NCBI RefSeq assembly: GCF_029395675.1
Contig: NZ_CP115184.1
Coordinates: 1,364,001-1,428,000 of the forward strand
From: Janibacter cremeus
Lineage (GTDB): Bacteria; Actinomycetota; Actinomycetes; Actinomycetales; Dermatophilaceae
DNA: 64,000 nt
Direction: 5' to 3'
Below, one piece after another: positions 57,293 to 64,000 of this stretch. Both the position numbers and the translations under genes were made by a program. The notes below the pieces were generated by a model that did not search any database, was not told the origin of the DNA, and worked only from the letters and a program-made list of their open reading frames with translations. Numbering within the stretch: position 1 is the stretch's first letter; every line of letters starts with the position of its first letter.

Positions 57293-57592
57293 TCAGGCCG
57301 CGGGGACGACCGTCTCGTCGCGGTTGGCCACGGGCAGCGCGACCGGGGCACTCGCGCGCTCGGCGCGATCGGCCCGGTGGGCGATCTCGGTGAAGACGAC
57401 CGACATCGGCAGGTCGAGCGCCTGGCAGATGGAGGCGACGAGCTCCGAGCTCGCTTCCTTCTCACCGCGCTCGATCTCGCTGAGATAGCCGAGGGAGACC
57501 GATGCCCGGGCGGAGATGTCCCGCAGGGTGCTCCCCCGGGCGCGCCGCGCACTGCGGAGCACGTCACCGAGCTCTTCTCTCAGCAGCACCAT
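57293..57592 (-). CDS. clgR: XRE-type regulator ClgR
   Basis: 99 aa. HTH RDISARASVSLGYLSEIERG is typical of ClgR, which activates clp protease genes in actinobacteria. The C-terminal tail ends VVPAA, resembling ClpP-degradable ends. A GAGGAGG Shine-Dalgarno precedes ATG 57592. It follows cinA and pgsA, the standard order. Confidence 0.92.
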   Translation of the reverse strand: MVLLREELGDVLRSARRARGSTLRDISARASVSLGYLSEIERGEKEASSELVASICQALDLPMSVVFTEIAHRADRAERASAPVALPVANRDETVVPAA

Positions 57593-57644
57593 CGGTCCAC
57601 CTCCTCATGTCCTTCGTCACGCTCCACCGTACATCGGCGCCCCG

Positions 57645-58130
57645 TCAGCCGGACAGGGTGACCTCGTGGCCGAGGTCGAGCGCGGCCTCCACGGCTGCGC
57701 CGCGCACCCGCGCCCGGTCTCCGGTCAACGCCAGCAGGCGTGCCGTCACTCCCGTCGGGGTCGCGCACGCCAGCCAGACGGTCCCGGCCGGGTGCCCCTC
57801 GCTCGGTCCGGGGCCCGCGACACCGGTCGTCGCGATCGCGACGTCCACACCGAGCACGCGGCACGCCCCGAGGGCCATCTGCGAGGCGACCTCCCGATGG
57901 ACCGTGCCGACGCGATCCACCAGGTCCGCCTCGACCCCCAGCACCTCGATCTTCAGGCCCGGGTCGTAGGCGACCACGGAGCCGTGGAAGACCCGCGAGG
58001 CGCCCGGCACCGCGACGAGCGTCGCCGCCAGCAGGCCCCCGGTCAGTGACTCGGCGGTGCCGAGCGACCAGCCCCGGGCCGCCAGGGACTCGAGGAGACC
58101 GCCGGCCCCGGGGGGCGGGTCAGCGCCCAC
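57645..58130 (-). CDS. CinA family nicotinamide-nucleotide amidohydrolase
   Basis: 161 aa C-terminal-type CinA (PncC). TAESLTGGLLAATLVAVPGA, VVAYDPGLKIEVLGV and TTGVAGPGPSEGHPAGTV are diagnostic. It deamidates NMN for pyridine nucleotide salvage. Its GTG start overlaps the end of pgsA by 11 nt. Confidence 0.93.
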   Translation of the reverse strand: MGADPPPGAGGLLESLAARGWSLGTAESLTGGLLAATLVAVPGASRVFHGSVVAYDPGLKIEVLGVEADLVDRVGTVHREVASQMALGACRVLGVDVAIATTGVAGPGPSEGHPAGTVWLACATPTGVTARLLALTGDRARVRGAAVEAALDLGHEVTLSG

Positions 58131-58776
58131 CGGCCGCCTTGCGGTCGCGCTTCATCCGCGCCCGGTCGCTCGTCGTGCGCAGCTTCAGTGCCTTGACGAC
58201 GTAGTCGACTCCGGTCGCGATCGTCACGAGCAGCGCGGCGAGGAGGACGCCCCCGGCCAGGAGCCGGAAGAGGTCCTCCAGCGGGAAGGTGTGCAGCGGC
58301 ATGACGAAGAGGCCGATCGCCAGGGCCTGCAGGAAGGTCTTGATCTTGCCGCCGCGGCTGGCCGGCATGACCCCGTGACGGATGACCCAGAAGCGCACTG
58401 CGGTGATCCCCAGCTCCCGGGCGAGGATGATGACGGTGACCCACCACGGGATCTCGTCGATCATCGCCAGGGTGATGAAGCCGGCGCCCGTGAGCGCCTT
58501 GTCGGCGATCGGGTCGGCGACCTTGCCGAAGGTGGTGACGAGCCCCTTGGCGCGGGCCAGGTCACCGTCGATCCGGTCGGTGATGATCGCGACGGCGAAG
58601 ACGCCCCAGGCCCACCACCGTGAGGCCGTGTCGTCACCACCGTGGCGCAGGACCAGCCACACGAAGACGGGCACGAGCAGGATGCGCAGGACCGTCAGGG
58701 CGTTGGGGAGGTTCCACGGGCTCGGCTCGGCGGCCGTGGTCCCCGCCTCGGTCGACGGCGTCCGGTCGTTGGTCAC
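58120..58776 (-). CDS. pgsA: CDP-diacylglycerol-glycerol-3-phosphate 3-phosphatidyltransferase
   Basis: 218 aa membrane enzyme for phosphatidylglycerol synthesis. The CDP-alcohol motif is complete: [20 protein letters not shown] followed by [22 protein letters not shown] at the start and four to five TM helices. The GTG at 58776 overlaps the rimO TGA. Confidence 0.94.
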   Translation of the reverse strand: MTNDRTPSTEAGTTAAEPSPWNLPNALTVLRILLVPVFVWLVLRHGGDDTASRWWAWGVFAVAIITDRIDGDLARAKGLVTTFGKVADPIADKALTGAGFITLAMIDEIPWWVTVIILARELGITAVRFWVIRHGVMPASRGGKIKTFLQALAIGLFVMPLHTFPLEDLFRLLAGGVLLAALLVTIATGVDYVVKALKLRTTSDRARMKRDRKAAGGR

Positions 58777-60179
58777 GCCGCCACCTCCGCCACGAGGTCG
58801 ATCCCCTCGGTGCCGACGACCGTGGCCGTGACGATCGTGCCCGGGAGGAGGCCCTCGAGCGACCCGGTGAGCAGGGTCGCCCCGTCGATGTCCGGACCCT
58901 GGTGGTCCGCACGCCCGGAGACCTCACCGGTGTCCGCGTCGACCTCCTCGACGAGCACCGTCACCGTCTCCCCGATGCGCTCCTCCGCCCGCTGGGCGGT
59001 CAGCTCCTCGACGAGACGCGTGACCCGGTCGACGCGCTCGGCGATGACGTCGGGCTCGACCTTGCCGGTCAGGCCCTCGCCCTCGGTCCCGTCCTCGTCG
59101 GAGTAGCCGAAGACGCCGACGACGTCGAGGCGCGCCTGGACGAGGAAGCGCTCGAGCTCGGCCACGTCCTCCTCGGTCTCACCGGGGAAGCCGACGATGA
59201 CGTTGGACCGGATCCCGGCCTCCGGCTGGCGCTCGCGCACCGAGCGGATCAGCCCGAGGAAGGAGTCCGTGTCCCCGAACCGGCGCATCCGGCGCAGCAA
59301 CGGGCCGGAGGCGTGCTGGAAGGAGATGTCGTACCAGGGCACGACGCCCGGGATGCTGGCCATCGCCCGCAGCAGACCGGGACGGATCTCGGCGGGCTGC
59401 AGGTAGGACACGCGGACCCGGTCGACGCCGTCGATCGCGACGAGCTCGGGAAGCAGCTGCTCGAGCAGGTCGAGGTCGCCGAGGTCCTTGCCGTAGGACG
59501 TGGAGTTCTCGCTGACGAGGAAGAGCTCGCGCACCCCCTGGGAGGCCAGCCACCGCGCCTCGCCCACGACGTCGTTCGGTCGGCGGGAGACGAAGGCCCC
59601 GCGGAAGGTCGGGATGGCGCAGAAGGAGCAGCGGCGGTCGCAACCCGAGGCGATCTTCAGCGGCGCCCACGGTCGGTCGTCGAGACGTGCCCGGGGCAGG
59701 TCGCTCGCGCCGTGCCCGGGCATGGCCACGTCCTGGGCCGCGGCCTCACGCTCGACCGGTGAGATCGGCAGCAGGGTCCGGCGGTCGCCGGGCGTGTGCG
59801 CCTCGGGGGCGTGCCCGTCCAGGACCGCGCGCAGGTGGGTGGACATGTCGGCGTAGGAGTCGAAGCCGAGGACCGCGTCCGCCTCCGGCAGCTCGTCGGC
59901 GAGCTCCTTGCCGTAGCGCTCGGCCAGGCACCCGACGGCCACGACCTTCTGGGTGCGGCCGTGCTCACGCAGGTCGTTCGCCTCGAGGATCGCGTCGATC
60001 GAGTCCTTCTTGGCCTGCTCGATGAAGCCGCAGGTGTTGACCACGGCCACGTCGGCCGCCGCAGCATCCTCGACGAGGGTCCAGCCTCCGGCGGAGAGTC
60101 GGCCGGCGAGCTCCTCGGAGTCGACGTCGTTACGGGTGCACCCCAGGGTGACGAGGGCAACGCTTCGGGGCACGGACAT
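58773..60179 (-). CDS. rimO: Ribosomal protein S12 methylthiotransferase RimO
   Basis: 468 aa. UPF0004 domain with [16 protein letters not shown] and [17 protein letters not shown], radical SAM triad [15 protein letters not shown] domain at the C-terminus. It methylthiolates Asp of S12. The ATG at 60179 has TAGAGT (60187-60192) 7 nt upstream, an ideal leaderless arrangement. Confidence 0.96.
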   Translation of the reverse strand: MSVPRSVALVTLGCTRNDVDSEELAGRLSAGGWTLVEDAAAADVAVVNTCGFIEQAKKDSIDAILEANDLREHGRTQKVVAVGCLAERYGKELADELPEADAVLGFDSYADMSTHLRAVLDGHAPEAHTPGDRRTLLPISPVEREAAAQDVAMPGHGASDLPRARLDDRPWAPLKIASGCDRRCSFCAIPTFRGAFVSRRPNDVVGEARWLASQGVRELFLVSENSTSYGKDLGDLDLLEQLLPELVAIDGVDRVRVSYLQPAEIRPGLLRAMASIPGVVPWYDISFQHASGPLLRRMRRFGDTDSFLGLIRSVRERQPEAGIRSNVIVGFPGETEEDVAELERFLVQARLDVVGVFGYSDEDGTEGEGLTGKVEPDVIAERVDRVTRLVEELTAQRAEERIGETVTVLVEEVDADTGEVSGRADHQGPDIDGATLLTGSLEGLLPGTIVTATVVGTEGIDLVAEVAA

Positions 60180-60228
60180 GCCCCCTACTCTAGGCGGCCC
60201 GGGCCCGTGCTCCGTCCCGAACCCGCCG

Positions 60229-60933
60229 TCAGGAGCGCGAACGCATCACCGTCAGGGCCACCAGGCGGGAGATGACCATGGCCACGTAGAGCACGCCGGT
60301 GAGCTGCTCGATCATCGTCGCGGCGCGCGCATGGGGCTTGACCGGGATGACGTCGGACAGGCCGACGCTCGTGAGGTTCGCCCCGGAGAAGTACAGCAGC
60401 TCCAGGAAGGAGCGTCGGCCGCCGCTGCCTCCCCCGGCGAAGGAGTCCGGGACGAGGGTCTGGACAGCCACATAGAGGTAGGCGAAGGCGAAGAGGAGCA
60501 CGGTGAACGCGGCCGCGACCGCGAAGAACTCGTCCTTGGTCACCCAGGTGTCGGCGAAGACGTACGCGATGAGTCCGTAGGCGATGTAGAAGTAGAAGAC
60601 CGACAGGAGCAGGTGCGCGGAGAAGGTCACCGGGACGTTCTCGACGTCCATCACCGACCACACCTCGAGCAGGAAGGCGGGGAACCCGATGAGCAGGGCC
60701 AGCCACGTCAGGGCCGGTGTGGACCGGACCGTCCAGATACCGAAGGTCACGGCGATCAGCGAGATGCCGGCGATGGCCGCCCGGCCCCACGACTCGGACT
60801 CCACCCACGGCAGGAGGACGATGGCGAGGAGCTGGATGGCGACGAGGATCGCGGACGGTTGCTTCCGCACGACGGCCGCCCAGTAGTTGATCCCCGTCGG
60901 ACGACTGTCGAGCTCGTACCAGGCCTTCGTCAT
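60229..60933 (-). CDS. Potassium-channel-like pore protein with altered filter
   Basis: 234 aa. About five TM helices in the N-terminal 150 residues, then an Ion_trans_2 pore: [20 protein letters not shown] followed by the last TM. The filter position reads TSVGLSD where potassium channels have TVGYGD, so Tyr-Gly is replaced by Leu-Ser. ATG 60933 has TACAGT (60941-60946) 7 nt upstream. Ion selectivity is uncertain. Confidence 0.85.
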   Translation of the reverse strand: MTKAWYELDSRPTGINYWAAVVRKQPSAILVAIQLLAIVLLPWVESESWGRAAIAGISLIAVTFGIWTVRSTPALTWLALLIGFPAFLLEVWSVMDVENVPVTFSAHLLLSVFYFYIAYGLIAYVFADTWVTKDEFFAVAAAFTVLLFAFAYLYVAVQTLVPDSFAGGGSGGRRSFLELLYFSGANLTSVGLSDVIPVKPHARAATMIEQLTGVLYVAMVISRLVALTVMRSRS

Positions 60934-61025
60934 GCGCCCAACTGTAGGTCGCCCGCAGGGCTCCGGACTCCCGGACGCGCTCACCGCCCCCTCCTGCTCG
61001 GGGCCGGGTCATCGACCCCGTGTGG

Positions 61026-63818
61026 TCACCGATGGTGGTCGGTGAGTGACCAGGCGTCCTCGTCGTCGTCCTCGGTCCACTCCTGCGCGGGCGGGTCCGT
61101 CCCGATCGGGTCGTCCGCGTAGCGGTCGCTGCGGGCGGGCACGGCCGCGGTGTCGACCATCTCGCCCTGCTCGACCTCGTCGGCGGAGTCCTGGTCGAAG
61201 GCCTCCTCGCCCGCCCCGCCCTCGGGCTCCGGCGGGTCCTCGCCCTTCATCAGGGCCAACGTGGTCGACAGCTCCTCCGGGGTGATGAGCACGTCGCGGG
61301 CCTTCGACCCCTCGGAGGGGCCGACGACGCCGCGGGACTCGAGGAGGTCCATCAGGCGACCGGCCTTGGCGAAGCCGACCCGCAGCTTGCGCTGGAGCAT
61401 CGACGTCGAGCCGAACTGGGTGTTGACGACCAGCTCGGTCGCCTGCAGCAGGACGTCGAGGTCGTCGCCGATGTCCTCGTCGATCTGCTTCTTCGGTGCC
61501 TCCGGGGGGGCCACGTCCTCGCGGTAGGTCGGCTTGAGCTGACCGGTGACGTGCTGGACGACGTCGTCGATCTCGGACTCGGTCACCCACGCGCCCTGGA
61601 CGCGCATCGGCTTCGACTTGCCCATCGGCAGGAAGAGCGCGTCACCCTGGCCGAGGAGCTTCTCCGCGCCCGGTTGGTCGAGCACGACCCGGGAGTCGGA
61701 CAGCGACGAGGTCGCGAAGGCCATCCGAGAGGGGACGTTGGCCTTGATCAGGCCGGTCACGACGTCGACGGAGGGACGCTGCGTCGCCAGCACGAGGTGG
61801 ATGCCCGCCGCCCGCGCCAGCTGGGTGATGCGCACGATCGAGTCCTCGACGTCGCGCGGGGCGACCATCATCAGGTCCGCGAGCTCGTCGACGATGACCA
61901 GGAGGTAGGGGTAGGGCTGCAGGACGCGCTCGCTGCCGGGGATCGCCTCGACCTTGCCGGCCTTGACCGCCTTGTTGAAGTCGTCGACGTGCTTGTAGCC
62001 GTAGGTGGCGAGGTCGTCGTAGCGCATGTCCATCTCGCGCACGACCCACTGGAGGGCCTCGGCGGCCTTCTTGGCGTTCGTGATGATCGGGGTGATCAGG
62101 TGCGGGATGCCCTCGTAGGCGGTCAGCTCCACGCGCTTCGGGTCGACGAGCACCATCCGCACCTCGTCGGGGGTGGCCCGCATGAGCACCGAGGTGATCA
62201 TCGAGTTGATGAAGGAGGACTTACCGGAGCCGGTCGCACCGGCGACGAGGATGTGCGGCATCTTCGCGAGGTTGGCGATGACGTAGCCACCCTCGACGTC
62301 CTTGCCGACGCCCATGACCATCGGGTGCTCGTTGTTGCGCGCGACGTCGGAGCGCAGCACGTCCCCGAGGCAGACCATCTCCTTGTCGGCGTTCGGGATC
62401 TCGATCCCGATCGCCGACTTGCCGGGGATCGGGCTGAGGATGCGCACATCGGCGGAGGCGACCGCGTACGCGATGTTCTTCGACAGGGCGGTGACGCGCT
62501 CGACCTTGACACCGGGGCCGAGCTCGACGACGTACCGGGTGACGGTCGGTCCGCGGTGGAAGCCGGTGACCTGCGCGTCGATGTTGAACTCGTCGAGCGT
62601 GCTCGTCAGGGCCTCGACGACCTGGTCGTTGGCCGCCGAGCGCTCCTTGTGCGGCGGGCCGGGCTTGAGGAAGGTGCTCTCCGGGAGCGTGTAGGTGACG
62701 TCACCGGCCAGGGCGAGCTGCTCCACCCGCTGGGGCAGCGGGGTGGTGGGCGGTGCCTCGAGCACGGTCTTGTTCTCGACCTTGGCGGGCGCCACGACGG
62801 GGTTCGCGGTCGGGCGCTTCTCCCCCGGGCGGGGCCCATCGGCCGGCGGCGGCTCGACCGGGTCCGTCGGCGCGGGGGCGGCGGAGGCCGCAGCCCCCTT
62901 CTTCTTGCGGCCCTTGCCGTCGACGGGCTGCACCACGGCGGCCTGGTCGTAGGCGGTGTCCCCGTCACGCTGGCCGGAGAGTGCGTCGTCCTCCGCCGAG
63001 CGACGGCGGCGGCGCGCCCGGTTGACCGCGGTCCCGGGCGCGTCGGTCGCGGCCCGCTGATCGCCCACGTGCGCCGGCACCTCCCCGGTGAAGGCGGCAC
63101 GGATGTAGGCCAGCCGCTGCGGGACCTCGTGCAGCGGGGTCCCCGTGAGCAGCAGGAGGCTGAACAGGCCGAGCAGGGCCAGCAGGATGATCGCGGGCCA
63201 CTCGGTCACCGCCGTCACGAGCGGGTCGGAGGCGAGAAAACCGACGATGCCGCCCGCGTCGCGCATGGGGTCCGCGCCCTCCGGGGGCTGCGGGATGTCC
63301 TTGGCGATGTGGGTCAGTCCGGAGGCGGCGAAGAGGGCCATGACGGTGCCGAAGCCGAGGCGGGCATCCGCCGCCTCGTTGCTCGGGGTGCGCAGCAGGC
63401 GCACGCCGAGGACCAGCAGGACGATGGGCAACGCGTAGGCGACCCGGCCGAAGGTGCCCGCGGCGACCGCGTGCACGATGTCGCCGAAGCCGCCGGTCAG
63501 GCCCCACCACTCGCGGACGGCGACGACGAGGGCGAGCGCGAGGAAGAGGAAGCCGAGCCCGTCACGACGGTGCTCCGGCTCGATCTGGCTGGCCCCGTGG
63601 CCCATCCGGCGCACGCTCGATCCGGTGGCGCTCGCGACGCCCATCCAGGTGCGCTGGACGGCGGCGAGCGGCAGCGGGAGCCCACCCCCGGAGGCGCCCT
63701 TCTTCCGCGCCGCCGGGGTCTTGCCCTTGGCGGCCGGCTTCCGCCCCGAGGGCCGCGTGCTTCCGCGGGGTCGCGAGGCGGCGCTCTTGCGAGCGGTGGT
63801 CGACGGGCGAGTGGCCAT
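61026..63818 (-). CDS. ftsK: DNA translocase FtsK
   Basis: 930 aa. A basic N-terminal tail is followed by four TM helices (about 95-280), a linker, the motor domain with Walker A ILVAGATGSGKSSFIN and Walker B LLVIVDELADLMMV, and a C-terminal gamma winged-helix (RKLRVGFAKAGRLMDLLESR) for DNA orientation. It pumps chromosome ends at division. The ATG at 63818 has TACCCT (63825-63830) 6 nt upstream. Confidence 0.97.
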   Translation of the reverse strand: MATRPSTTARKSAASRPRGSTRPSGRKPAAKGKTPAARKKGASGGGLPLPLAAVQRTWMGVASATGSSVRRMGHGASQIEPEHRRDGLGFLFLALALVVAVREWWGLTGGFGDIVHAVAAGTFGRVAYALPIVLLVLGVRLLRTPSNEAADARLGFGTVMALFAASGLTHIAKDIPQPPEGADPMRDAGGIVGFLASDPLVTAVTEWPAIILLALLGLFSLLLLTGTPLHEVPQRLAYIRAAFTGEVPAHVGDQRAATDAPGTAVNRARRRRRSAEDDALSGQRDGDTAYDQAAVVQPVDGKGRKKKGAAASAAPAPTDPVEPPPADGPRPGEKRPTANPVVAPAKVENKTVLEAPPTTPLPQRVEQLALAGDVTYTLPESTFLKPGPPHKERSAANDQVVEALTSTLDEFNIDAQVTGFHRGPTVTRYVVELGPGVKVERVTALSKNIAYAVASADVRILSPIPGKSAIGIEIPNADKEMVCLGDVLRSDVARNNEHPMVMGVGKDVEGGYVIANLAKMPHILVAGATGSGKSSFINSMITSVLMRATPDEVRMVLVDPKRVELTAYEGIPHLITPIITNAKKAAEALQWVVREMDMRYDDLATYGYKHVDDFNKAVKAGKVEAIPGSERVLQPYPYLLVIVDELADLMMVAPRDVEDSIVRITQLARAAGIHLVLATQRPSVDVVTGLIKANVPSRMAFATSSLSDSRVVLDQPGAEKLLGQGDALFLPMGKSKPMRVQGAWVTESEIDDVVQHVTGQLKPTYREDVAPPEAPKKQIDEDIGDDLDVLLQATELVVNTQFGSTSMLQRKLRVGFAKAGRLMDLLESRGVVGPSEGSKARDVLITPEELSTTLALMKGEDPPEPEGGAGEEAFDQDSADEVEQGEMVDTAAVPARSDRYADDPIGTDPPAQEWTEDDDEDAWSLTDHHR

Positions 63819-63888
63819 GATCGCAGGGTAGGGGAAAGACACGTCCGGCACACGCGTCACACGCGCACCAGGGCGGTAGCCTCCCCCG

Positions 63889-64000
63889 GTGGACTCCCGC
63901 CTGGTGCTCGTCGCCGTCGTGACGGGCGCACTCGGGATCGGCGCCCTGCTCCGACTGCGCACCGGGCGCTACCGCCGTCCCGACGAGACCGGCCCCCTTC
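63889..64000 (+). CDS. N-terminal part of a membrane-anchored protein (cut by the window edge)
   Basis: 37 residues are visible: a hydrophobic segment (LVLVAVVTGALGIGALL) followed by a basic stretch and Pro-Asp-Glu. The GTG has TAGCCT (63877-63882) 6 nt upstream, supporting a real gene. It is divergent from ftsK. Product unknown. Confidence 0.55.
   Translation, partial: MDSRLVLVAVVTGALGIGALLRLRTGRYRRPDETGPL

Overview
The window is very GC-rich DNA from an actinobacterium. The marker families (DUF3046, a DUF3516-type helicase, ClgR, HflX, a CinA-PgsA-RimO-FtsK block, a recA-recX block with a gluABCD operon nearby) and the strong use of GTG starts suggest the order Micrococcales, possibly Intrasporangiaceae (Janibacter-like). 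That placement is inference from gene content, not a search. No rRNA, tRNA, CRISPR array, insertion sequence or prophage was recognised, and no stretch longer than about 260 bases lacks a gene.

Layout. 107-4106: an MMPL exporter with a NarL-type two-component system. 4131-6754 (minus): an OmpR-type two-component system whose operon begins with an unusual membrane-anchored protein ending in a poly-aspartate tail. 6882-15014: uracil permease, a GNAT enzyme with a small partner, a methyltransferase, a Ski2-like helicase with a DUF4031 protein, an HD-domain protein and a VOC protein. 15069-16646: divergent LysG/ArgP regulator and LysE exporter. 16649-24620: HflX, an amino acid permease, PhoD phosphatase, and divergent glpD/glpK. 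24645-26108: a DUF222-HNH protein under a LexA box. 26255-31666: RsmC-like methyltransferase, def-miaA-dapF operon, YceI protein, miaB. 31799-35114: gluABCD uptake operon. 35179-41527 (minus): recA-recX, then an AlkZ-like protein with a frameshift, then a circularly permuted ATP-grasp / alpha-E / transglutaminase module. 41787-50001: ThpR, a CoA-transferase family enzyme, a DUF3046-ABC exporter operon, agmatine deiminase, lysoplasmalogenase and a membrane alpha/beta-hydrolase. 50044-51778: a small unknown protein, a CMD-family protein, MarR and DUF2306. 51845-63818: Lhr-Nei repair pair, then ClgR, CinA, PgsA, RimO, an ion channel and FtsK. The right edge cuts a short membrane-anchored ORF.

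Common themes. Genes are tightly packed with ATGA/GTGA overlaps, so translational coupling is widespread. At least thirteen genes have a TANNNT hexamer 6-9 nt before the start codon, pointing to leaderless transcripts. DNA repair is prominent: recA, recX, an AlkZ-like protein, Lhr, Nei and an SOS-box HNH protein. Three frameshifts beside C or G runs (near 38610, 50093 and 50280) look like one-base losses, either real or from sequencing. The nonamer CGAAGGGGG occurs 31 times by my count, far above chance, and its role is unknown.
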